Positions 1 to 6,136 of a stretch of 9,397 nucleotides of DNA are shown one piece after another; position 1 is the stretch's first letter; each line of letters starts with the position of its first letter. The DNA is from Planctomycetota bacterium (lineage in GTDB: Bacteria; Planctomycetota; PUPC01; JABMSA01): positions 1-9,397 of the forward strand of contig JABMSA010000550.1 in the NCBI GenBank assembly GCA_013202185.1. The letters run 5' to 3'. The position numbers and the translations under genes are program-made. Under the pieces are notes generated by a model. It did not search any database, was not told the DNA's origin, and saw only the letters and a list, made by a program, of their open reading frames with translations.

Positions 1-3
1 CAA

Positions 4-22
4 GCCGGCAGGGGAGCCCGGC
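4..22. repeat. short inverted repeat, possible hairpin
   Basis: GCCGG at 4-8 is the reverse complement of CCGGC at 18-22, with a 9-base loop. It lies just before a second, perfect palindrome. It could be the end of an upstream transcript, but no T-run follows. Seen directly; function unknown. Confidence 0.35.
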
Positions 23-24
23 AA

Positions 25-40
25 TCCGCCGTACGGCGGA
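25..40. repeat. 16-base perfect palindrome
   Basis: TCCGCCGTACGGCGGA reads the same on both strands and is centred on GTAC between 32 and 33. It lies in the non-coding stretch ahead of the kinase gene, about 35 bases upstream of the best -35 box. It could be a binding site for a dimeric regulator, one copy of a dispersed palindromic element, or the stem of an upstream terminator lacking a T-run. The window does not decide between these. Confidence 0.45.
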
Positions 41-72
41 AGGCGCCGCCAGAGCCGAGAGCGGATTGAGGA

Positions 73-101
73 TTGAATATCCCCGCCACAGGGGATAAAA
101 T
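73..101 (+). promoter_or_regulatory. candidate sigma-70-type promoter of the kinase gene
   Basis: TTGAAT at 73-78 (four of six bases match TTGACA) and TAAAAT at 96-101 (five of six match TATAAT) are separated by exactly 17 bases. Transcription would begin near 108, giving a leader of about 40 bases to the ATG at 149. The -35 box lies in a tandem copy of GGATTGA (63-69 and 70-76). The spacer holds an inverted repeat, listed separately. This is a pattern match only; a TATAAT at 145-150 is a weaker alternative. Confidence 0.4.
78..97. promoter_or_regulatory. inverted repeat in the promoter spacer, candidate operator
   Basis: TATCCCC at 78-84 and GGGGATA at 91-97 are perfect 7-base complements around a 6-base centre. 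The repeat covers the whole spacer and touches both promoter boxes. This placement would suit a repressor, or an activator that distorts the spacer. No regulator gene lies next to it in the window, so the factor is unknown. The symmetry is seen directly; the operator role is inferred. Confidence 0.35.
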
Positions 102-148
102 TACTGATGAGGCAGCAGCGCCGTGTTGTTTGCCGCCCATACGCTATA

Positions 149-2449
149 ATGAGCGCGGATTTGCCAATGCCGACGAGCCATGATGACAATCTCGCCGATG
201 CGGCCATCGGGCAGGGGCTGGTCTCAAAAGGTGACGTCGACGCCGCCCTCGCCGAGATAAAGTACGCCGAGAGCATCGGAGCGACAGTAACCCTCGATGT
301 GGTCCTTGTCAAGCAGGGCTTTGTTTCGAGGGAGCAGGCCGACGACTTGCTGAGCGAGATCGCTCAAAGACGAACGCTCAAGAAGGTCGGCAAGTTTGAG
401 TTGATCGAAGAAATCGGTCATGGCGCGATGGGCACCGTTTACAAGGCAAGGCAAGCCGTAATGAACCGCCTCGTGGCGCTCAAGGTGCTGTCGCCCCGCG
501 TCGCGAAGAACAAATCCTCCGTCGGACGCTTCATAAAGGAGGCACGCGCCGTTGCCAAGCTGTCGCACGCAAACATAATCCAGGGGTATGACGTTGGCCA
601 GGCCGACGGCCACTACTACTTTGCGATGGAGTATGTCGACGGCGAGTCGTTGGGGCAGCGCCTGGGGCGCGAAGGAAAAATCGGCGAGCCCGAAGCGCTC
701 GATATTGTGGAGCAGATATGCCGGGCGCTCATCCATGCACAAGCATCCGCGAAAATCGTCCATCGCGATATCAAGCCCGACAACATAATGCTCGCCACGA
801 ATGGAACCGCCAAGCTCGCGGATCTCGGCCTGGCGGGGGCCGTCGGCGAGGTCGGTGGCGTTGCGATAGGAACGCCTCGTTTCATCTCGCCCGAGCAGGC
901 CGAGGGACGGCACGACATCGACGCCCGGTCCGACATTTACTCTCTGGGCGCCACGCTGTTCAATATCGTTACCGGTGTGCCGCCGTTCACAGGCGCCACG
1001 CCCAAACAGGTGGCCCTCAAGCATATTACCGAAGAGCTGCCCGACCCCCGCAGCATCGACCCCGAGCTGTCTGCGGGGATCGGCCGGCTGATCACCATGA
1101 TGATGACCAAGCCAAGGGAACAACGGTATCAGACCGCCGAGGAACTCCTGGAAGACGTGCGGCTTGTGCGCGAAGGCCTGCCCCCGCGTCGCGCACTCAA
1201 GCTCGGCCCGCCCGAGCCCTCCCAGCAGCGCGCGGCCGCGCGGTCGCGGCGCAAATCCACCCCTCTTGTGCTCCCTGTCATCGCAGTTCTTGCCTTGCTG
1301 GCGGGGGCGGCTGCGTTTGTGCTCACCAGGGAGCCCGGCGAACCTCCAGATCAAACGAACAATGCAAGCAGGCAGGAAGTCGAAGCCCAAAAGGCATTCG
1401 AGGAAGCGAAGAAGTTTGAATCCTGGAATCCAGACGCCGTAGGCGAGGCAATAGGAAAATACAACGCCGTATACACCTCCTATCACGGAACCTCATGGGG
1501 CCAAAAGGCCAAGGAAAGGGCTCGACAGCTACTAACACGAAACAAGACCGCAGAAATCAAGCTTGAGGAGGTCAAGAAGGCGGCCCGAGAACTGGCGGCG
1601 AACAAGCGATTCGGCCCGGCGATAGAAAAACTCGAAAGCTACCCTCACAGCCTGCGGTTCGGCCGTTGGAAACGCGGCATCGAGGATGAAATCAAGAAGA
1701 CAAAGAGCCAGCTCGCATCAAGCTTCCGCCAGATCAAGCAAGAGGCCGAGAAGGAGGCCCGGCGCCAGAGATACAGGGATGCGATGAAAACCGCACGCAG
1801 GGCACTCATCTTTGAAGATGAAGCCGCAACCCGCTGGGTGAAAGATCGCACGCCCGAATATGAGCGCCGGTTGAAACAACAACAGGCAAGCGCCAGGCAC
1901 GCCCGCGCCGTGCGCTCGTTCAACATAGCGCGAACCAGTGTTGTGAAGCTCGAGTTGAAGCGCGACTATGCCGGCGCCGGCGCTGTTTGCGATCGCTACC
2001 TCAAAAAGTACAGCCAGGACCGGCCCGAAGAAGCCCTCGAGCTGAAGGCCGAGGTGAGCGCCGCACAGGAAATCTGCAAGAAAGCCATTGCAGCATTGCG
2101 CCGAACGACCGGGCAAACAGTGCTGATCAGGGCGAAGGGAGTCCTGCTCGAGGGCACGCTTCGAAAAGTGAGCGAGGCCACCTTTACAATCGAAACGAGC
2201 ATCACCGCTATTACCAGGAAGCTCATAGACATCGATCCCGGCGACCTGTTGAACCTGGCCGGCGTGACCGGCGACGGCCCGGCCACGGCCCAGCGCCGGG
2301 CGCAGTTTTTCCTCGCGACCGGCGAGCCGGCCAAGGCTCAGCGGGCGCTGGCCAAGCTCGACGACGAAGAATTGCTCGGCAAATGGAAGGCCCGCATCGA
2401 AAAGCGCAAGACGCTGCTCAACAGCATCAGGAACGCTCGATCCAGATAA
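149..2449 (+). CDS. membrane-anchored Ser/Thr protein kinase
   Basis: Hanks-type kinase that should phosphorylate Ser/Thr on proteins in the cytoplasm. Numbering from the ATG at 149 (766 aa): residues about 14-72 form a helical module with two similar halves (GLVSKGDVDAAL, then GFVSREQADDLL). The kinase domain follows at about 80-345, with glycine loop GHGAMG 90-95, Lys112 in VALK, Glu131, HRD 205-207 with Lys209 and Asn212, DLG (not DFG) 225-227, and SPE 247-249. All catalytic residues are present. A single membrane segment (about 373-392) follows basic RSRRKS, placing the kinase inside and the tail outside. The 370-residue tail is charged and helical, with TPR-like parts and a short beta-rich stretch (655-704). 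The start is uncertain: ATGs at 107, 149 and 167 share the frame. The AGGGG before 107 is 12 bases away, and neither of the others has a strong Shine-Dalgarno. The substrate cannot be inferred. Confidence 0.9.
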   Translation: MSADLPMPTSHDDNLADAAIGQGLVSKGDVDAALAEIKYAESIGATVTLDVVLVKQGFVSREQADDLLSEIAQRRTLKKVGKFELIEEIGHGAMGTVYKARQAVMNRLVALKVLSPRVAKNKSSVGRFIKEARAVAKLSHANIIQGYDVGQADGHYYFAMEYVDGESLGQRLGREGKIGEPEALDIVEQICRALIHAQASAKIVHRDIKPDNIMLATNGTAKLADLGLAGAVGEVGGVAIGTPRFISPEQAEGRHDIDARSDIYSLGATLFNIVTGVPPFTGATPKQVALKHITEELPDPRSIDPELSAGIGRLITMMMTKPREQRYQTAEELLEDVRLVREGLPPRRALKLGPPEPSQQRAAARSRRKSTPLVLPVIAVLALLAGAAAFVLTREPGEPPDQTNNASRQEVEAQKAFEEAKKFESWNPDAVGEAIGKYNAVYTSYHGTSWGQKAKERARQLLTRNKTAEIKLEEVKKAARELAANKRFGPAIEKLESYPHSLRFGRWKRGIEDEIKKTKSQLASSFRQIKQEAEKEARRQRYRDAMKTARRALIFEDEAATRWVKDRTPEYERRLKQQQASARHARAVRSFNIARTSVVKLELKRDYAGAGAVCDRYLKKYSQDRPEEALELKAEVSAAQEICKKAIAALRRTTGQTVLIRAKGVLLEGTLRKVSEATFTIETSITAITRKLIDIDPGDLLNLAGVTGDGPATAQRRAQFFLATGEPAKAQRALAKLDDEELLGKWKARIEKRKTLLNSIRNARSR

Positions 2450-2467
2450 CCACCCCCCGATTTACCG

Positions 2468-2496
2468 TTTACTCTCGCCGCTTCGTTTGCTATAAT
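2468..2496 (+). promoter_or_regulatory. argG promoter with extended -10
   Basis: TTTACT at 2468-2473 (four of six bases match TTGACA) is 17 bases from a perfect TATAAT at 2491-2496. The -10 is preceded by TGC at 2488-2490, the extended -10 signature. Transcription would start near 2503, giving a leader of about 50 bases. The leader contains a small CAGGA/TCCTG hairpin (2510-2525). I found no clear ARG box here. This is the best promoter in the window. Confidence 0.6.
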
Positions 2497-2540
2497 CTAT
2501 TCTGCAAGCCAGGACGAATCTCCTGCATCTTCATTGAAAC

Positions 2541-2547
2541 GGAAGGA
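2541..2547 (+). promoter_or_regulatory. ribosome binding site of argG
   Basis: GGAAGGA lies 7 bases before the ATG at 2555. This supports that ATG over an in-frame TTG at 2534, which lies upstream of this site. The resulting protein starts MAENVKK, as expected for argininosuccinate synthases, which have only a few residues before the nucleotide loop. Confidence 0.7.
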
Positions 2548-2554
2548 TACGCCG

Positions 2555-3769
2555 ATGGCTGAAAATGTGAAGAAGGTTGTGCTCGCGTACTCGGGCGGGC
2601 TGGATACTTCGGTCATAATAACGTGGCTTATTGAGAACTACGGCTGCGAGGTGATAGCCTTCGCCGCCGATCTCGGCCAGGGCGAAGAACTCGAGCCGCT
2701 CCGCGAGAAGGCCATCAAGACCGGCGCATCGAAAATCTACATAGAAGACCTCCGCGAGGAATTCGTGCGCGACTACGTCTTTCCGATTCTTCGCGCCAAT
2801 GCGATCTACGAAGGCACCTACCTCCTGGGCACGTCCGTCGCGCGGCCGCTAATCGCGAAAAAGCAGATCGAGATCGCCCGCAAGGAGGCCGCCGACGCCG
2901 TGAGCCACGGCTGCACCGGCAAAGGCAACGACCAGGTGCGGTTCGAGTTGACGTTCTTCGCGCTCGAGCCGAACATCAGGATCATCGCGCCGTGGCGCGA
3001 GTGGGATTTCACCGGCCGCCTCGACCTGATGCAATACGCCAAACAGAAGAACATTCCGATTACGGCCACGGCCGAGAAGCCCTACAGCTCCGACCGCAAC
3101 ATCCTCCACATCAGCTTCGAGGGCGGCATCCTCGAGGACCCGTGGTCCGAGCCGCCCGAAGACATGTACCAGCTCACCGTCTCGCCCGAGAAGGCGCCCG
3201 ATAAGCCCGAGTACGTCGAGATCGACTACGAAAGCGGCGACCCCGTTGCCGTCAACGGCGCCCGCCTGACGCCCGCCGCGCTCCTCGCCGAGCTGAACGA
3301 AATCGGCGGCCGAAACGGCATCGGGCGCGTCGACATGGTCGAGAACCGCTACGTCGGAATGAAATCGCGCGGCGTCTACGAAACGCCCGGCGGCACGATC
3401 CTCCACGCCGCACACCGCGCACTCGAATCCATCACGATGGACCGCGAAGTCATGCACCTCCGCGACTCGCTGGTACCGCGCTTCGCAGAGCTTGTCTATT
3501 ACGGCTACTGGTTCTCGCCGGAGATGAACGTGATGCGGACGACGATCGACGCAACGCAGAAGAACGTGAACGGAACCGCGCGCATCAAGCTCTACAAGGG
3601 CAATTGCACGATCGCCGGGCGGAAGTCGGACAACTCCCTCTACAACCCCGAGTTCGCCACGTTCGAGAAAGACAGCGTTTACGATCAGAAGGATGCCGAA
3701 GGCTTCATAAGGCTCAACGCGCTCAGGCTGCGCATTCGGTCTCTGATGAACCGCGCCCGCCACTCGTAA
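2555..3769 (+). CDS. argG: argininosuccinate synthase
   Basis: Joins citrulline and aspartate, using ATP, to make argininosuccinate, the penultimate step of arginine synthesis; cytoplasmic. The product has 404 residues, normal for the family. The ATP pyrophosphatase loop AYSGGLDTS is at residues 11-19. Further family blocks are AADLGQGEE (38-45), EGTYLLGTSVARP (86-98) and SHGCTGKGNDQVRFE (117-131), the last binding citrulline and aspartate. The C-terminal part has the usual YETPGGTIL block and ends shortly after NALRLRIRS. Start chosen from the GGAAGGA site 7 bases upstream. It has its own promoter; argH is not in the window. The next gene follows after 49 bases on the same strand and may be co-transcribed. 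Assignment is secure. Confidence 0.97.
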   Translation: MAENVKKVVLAYSGGLDTSVIITWLIENYGCEVIAFAADLGQGEELEPLREKAIKTGASKIYIEDLREEFVRDYVFPILRANAIYEGTYLLGTSVARPLIAKKQIEIARKEAADAVSHGCTGKGNDQVRFELTFFALEPNIRIIAPWREWDFTGRLDLMQYAKQKNIPITATAEKPYSSDRNILHISFEGGILEDPWSEPPEDMYQLTVSPEKAPDKPEYVEIDYESGDPVAVNGARLTPAALLAELNEIGGRNGIGRVDMVENRYVGMKSRGVYETPGGTILHAAHRALESITMDREVMHLRDSLVPRFAELVYYGYWFSPEMNVMRTTIDATQKNVNGTARIKLYKGNCTIAGRKSDNSLYNPEFATFEKDSVYDQKDAEGFIRLNALRLRIRSLMNRARHS

Positions 3770-3783
3770 AAGGCGCAGATCGG

Positions 3784-3799
3784 ACCGGGAACGCCCGGT
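3784..3799 (+). terminator. weak hairpin after argG, possible attenuator
   Basis: ACCGGG at 3784-3789 pairs with CCCGGT at 3794-3799 around the tetraloop AACG, followed by ATCTGTTT. The stem is GC-rich but only 6 bp, and the T-run is broken. It sits 15 bases after the argG stop and 20 bases before the next start. It could reduce read-through into the downstream gene or stabilise the argG 3' end. Pairing is seen; function is a guess. Confidence 0.3.
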
Positions 3800-3818
3800 A
3801 TCTGTTTCGGGAACAATT

Positions 3819-5531
3819 ATGCCTTCCGAGCAAGACAACAAGGCAAGTGTGCAAGCTCAAGCCGGCCTTTCGACGGCCACGTCGTTCCACCTGGCGCGGC
3901 ACCCGCGAATCGTGGTATTCGGGGTGGAGTACCTGCACCTGCGCATGAATGACGGAAGCGACCTGTACATCACGCGGCATGGTCTTCCTTTCGTGCGGCA
4001 GCTCCTGCCCGACAATCACTGGACCGACAAGGAGTGGCTGGCCGCCAACAGCACCAAACTTCCCGGAACAAGCGCGGTCTATCGAATAACAACCAAGGAG
4101 GTCATGGGCACATCGAGGGATATTGTTCTGAAATGGAACCGTATGGGGCAGGACATTCCCGGCGCAACAGACATCTCCCCGGGATTCGCGGGCGAGTTCA
4201 ACAGTCCCTTCGAAGAATTCGACCTCGTAATGGAACTGCGCAAGTCCATCGACAGTTCAGAGGGCAAGCTCTGCATCCCCAAGCCTTCCGCAATTTACGT
4301 GCCCAGAAAACACGTTGCCCTAGAAAAGATAGGCAGAAAAAGGTACAAGATGGAGGTCATCAGCAAGAAACACGAAGAAATATCGCTGGACCTCAACAGG
4401 CAGTACGCCGTAATCTATGAATGGATACCAGGCATCGACTCCGCACAGGCTTTGCGGGAAGGAATGATCGATGAAAACACAATGCGCAGCCTGGTGAAAA
4501 GCGCAAACGAACAACTGCAGCACGAAGGCTTCGTGGTGGGAGACAGCAAGCCTCATCACGTAATAATTCAGCCTTCTGCCGACGGCGCCCTTCCGGCCGG
4601 AAGCAGCGCCGTAATACCCAGCGGCCTTGTGGATTTCGAGTTGCTGGACAGGACGCCACAGCGCGAGAAGGCCCGAAGGGCAGTAAAACGAGAGGCATAC
4701 CTCAAGAGGCAGGCGCACCGATTCGAGGCGGAGGTGAAGTTTCCTCCAGGGCTCTCAGCTACAAGGATCATGGGCGTGGATTACGTCTGCGGCACAGTAG
4801 AGAGCACGGGCGGCGCGCTGTGGGTTGTAGGAAAAGACCCCCTGCTCTTCGAGTACTTCCTGCCCGAGAAATGGAGGAAAACACCACGCACCAAGCTCTC
4901 AGTTGCCAACCAGGTGTACAAAACAGTAACAAAGGACAGCATACACCTGGTTTGGCGCGTGTCAAGAGTCGGAGAAATTCCGGATGTCGACCCGTTTTTC
5001 GACAAGGACCGGCAGATTCGCCACCACGGCTACAACAGCCCCTTTGAAGAGATAGCACTCAGCATGCATCTGTTCGAGAACAACATCGAAACAACCTATC
5101 CCAGGGCGATCTACATGACCGGGCAGAAGTCCGAAATATCTTCTCGACTGTTGGACAAGAGCAAATATGAAAGCCATGGCAATCTGCGAATGCCCGACGG
5201 CCGCCCCATACTCAGCCAGCGCCGAGACTACATCATCATCTGGGGCTATTGGAACGGCCCCGACGAAATGCTTGCCGCCAGGGATCAGGACCATTACAGG
5301 GCAATAGACGCCTTGCAGGCCTATCGGCGCGGCCGCATCACGGAAGAAACCTACATGCGCGTAGTGCAGACCGCAACAGAACGCCTGCACGCCGCCGGGG
5401 TCCAGGACCTCAACCTCAGAGGCAGCCACTTGCTGCTTTCGTTGGACGGCGCCGACCAATTGGTAACGGACCAGCAAGGGCTGCCCACCGTCCGAATCTG
5501 CAACTTCGAACTTCTCAAGCGCATTGATTGA
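3819..5531 (+). CDS. tandem kinase-fold-like protein, second copy apparently inactive
   Basis: I do not recognise a named family. The 570-residue product is an internal duplication: copy 1 about 33-280, a basic helical linker about 280-305, copy 2 about 318-570. Matching blocks include GVEYL/GVDYV, VYRITTKE/VYKTVTKD, NSPFEEF/NSPFEEI, PSAIYV/PRAIYM and VDFELL/CNFELL. The order resembles a kinase fold: VLK (Lys105), SPFEE (129-133, helix C Glu), an acidic hinge region (IYEWIPG, 199-205), a catalytic-loop-like GDSKPHHVI (241-249) and DFE (272-274) in place of DFG. The DFE is reminiscent of WaaP/RIO-like atypical kinases. In copy 2, Lys105, Asp242, Lys244 and Asp272 correspond to Arg380, Asn532, Arg534 and Asn562, suggesting a pseudokinase. 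No signal peptide or membrane segment, so probably cytoplasmic. GGGA lies 6 bases before the ATG. The kinase assignment is inferred from motif order; the duplication is clear. Confidence 0.8.
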   Translation: MPSEQDNKASVQAQAGLSTATSFHLARHPRIVVFGVEYLHLRMNDGSDLYITRHGLPFVRQLLPDNHWTDKEWLAANSTKLPGTSAVYRITTKEVMGTSRDIVLKWNRMGQDIPGATDISPGFAGEFNSPFEEFDLVMELRKSIDSSEGKLCIPKPSAIYVPRKHVALEKIGRKRYKMEVISKKHEEISLDLNRQYAVIYEWIPGIDSAQALREGMIDENTMRSLVKSANEQLQHEGFVVGDSKPHHVIIQPSADGALPAGSSAVIPSGLVDFELLDRTPQREKARRAVKREAYLKRQAHRFEAEVKFPPGLSATRIMGVDYVCGTVESTGGALWVVGKDPLLFEYFLPEKWRKTPRTKLSVANQVYKTVTKDSIHLVWRVSRVGEIPDVDPFFDKDRQIRHHGYNSPFEEIALSMHLFENNIETTYPRAIYMTGQKSEISSRLLDKSKYESHGNLRMPDGRPILSQRRDYIIIWGYWNGPDEMLAARDQDHYRAIDALQAYRRGRITEETYMRVVQTATERLHAAGVQDLNLRGSHLLLSLDGADQLVTDQQGLPTVRICNFELLKRID

Positions 5532-5588
5532 CGCAATCATCGCGTGAACAAGTAGCCACCGGCGCCGCAAATAGGAGGATGACGGATC

Positions 5589-6104
5589 ATGGCGCTCGTC
5601 AACTGTCAGGAATGTGGCAAAGAGATATCTGAAAAGGCGCTCATGTGCCCTCACTGCGGGTTTGCCGGGGGCGGTCGGCTGTTCGGATATGAATACCGTT
5701 CGCAGACGGAGCTATTCGGCCTGCCGCTGGTACACGTTGCTTTCGGCTACAACTTCATGACCGGGCGGCCCCGCGTTGCCAAGGGCATCATCGCCATCGG
5801 CAATATAGCGTTGGGCGTGGTTGCCGTCGGCGGCGTGGCCTTCGGCGGGATCACGTTTGGCGGGGTTGCAATCGGCCTTGCGGCTCTGGGCGGGGTTGCA
5901 ATCGGCGTGCTGCTTGCGCTCGGCGGGCTGGCAATAGGGATCGTCGCAATCGGCGGATGTGCGATCGGGTATTATGCCCTTGGCGGCGCCGCGATCGGCG
6001 CCCACCCCCTTGGCGGCAACGAACAGGACCCCGAGGCCGTCGAATTCTTCAAGCGCCTGCTCGGCTCGTGGGTGGAGAAACTCGCCAAGACCGGCCAACG
6101 TTAG
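5589..6104 (+). CDS. zinc ribbon protein with hydrophobic glycine pentad repeats
   Basis: 171-residue protein of unknown function. Cys6, Cys9, Cys20 and Cys23 form two CxxC/CPHC knuckles of a zinc ribbon. A short linker (YRSQTELFGLPLVHVAFG, 36-53) leads to about fifteen five-residue units of the form A-[I/L/V/F]-G-x-x. Glycines fall at 66, 71, 76 and so on to 106, then slip by one residue to 112 and continue to 142. The tail (143-171) is a charged helix. The repeat could be a membrane-embedded bundle or a hydrophobic relative of the pentapeptide-repeat beta-helix; composition alone does not decide. AGGAGG at 5573-5578, 10 bases upstream, is the strongest ribosome site on the plus strand and fixes the start. 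It follows the tandem kinase-like gene by 57 bases and may share its transcript. Confidence 0.85.
   Translation: MALVNCQECGKEISEKALMCPHCGFAGGGRLFGYEYRSQTELFGLPLVHVAFGYNFMTGRPRVAKGIIAIGNIALGVVAVGGVAFGGITFGGVAIGLAALGGVAIGVLLALGGLAIGIVAIGGCAIGYYALGGAAIGAHPLGGNEQDPEAVEFFKRLLGSWVEKLAKTGQR
5859..5906 (+). repeat. direct repeat inside the glycine pentad gene
   Basis: The 18-base string GGCGGGGTTGCAATCGGC occurs at 5859-5876 and exactly again at 5889-5906. The 30-base offset equals two pentad units. Exact identity, including third codon positions, suggests a recent duplication of a 30-base segment within the repeat array. Confidence 0.7.
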
Positions 6105-6136
6105 CCGCGCGCCGTCACCCGCGCTGCAATCTCTTT
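6104..6136 (+). terminator. possible weak terminator between convergent genes
   Basis: GCGCG at 6107-6111 pairs with CGCGC at 6120-6124 around an 8-base loop. Two more pairs lie beyond one mismatch (6104-6105 with 6126-6127). The stem is followed by AATCTCTTT, only moderately T-rich. It would serve the plus-strand gene and lies partly inside the end of the minus-strand gene. Weak support. Confidence 0.25.

Noticed and set aside
224..1486. Long minus-strand open frame of 420 codons opposite the kinase gene
   Set aside because: It lies antisense to a gene with all kinase motifs, resembles no family, and such frames are common opposite GC-rich genes.
2450..2554. ARG box operator for arginine repression upstream of argG
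   Set aside because: I looked for the TNTGAAT...ATTCANW palindrome and found no convincing copy, though arginine repressors differ between phyla.
2849..3841. Minus-strand open frame of 330 codons
   Set aside because: It is entirely antisense to argG, which is certain.
3819..5531. Recent horizontal acquisition of the tandem kinase-like gene
   Set aside because: It uses somewhat more ACA, ATA and GTA codons than argG, but the neighbouring kinase gene also does, and there are no flanking repeats, integrase or tRNA.
5525..5539. Small hairpin at the end of the tandem kinase-like gene (TGATTG/CAATCA)
   Set aside because: The stem is AT-rich, only 6 bp with a 3-base loop, and is followed by no T-run, so a terminator call is not justified.
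5784..6017. Possible CRISPR-like or satellite array
   Set aside because: The periodicity is a coding one of 15 bases, in frame, with varying sequence. There are no spacers.
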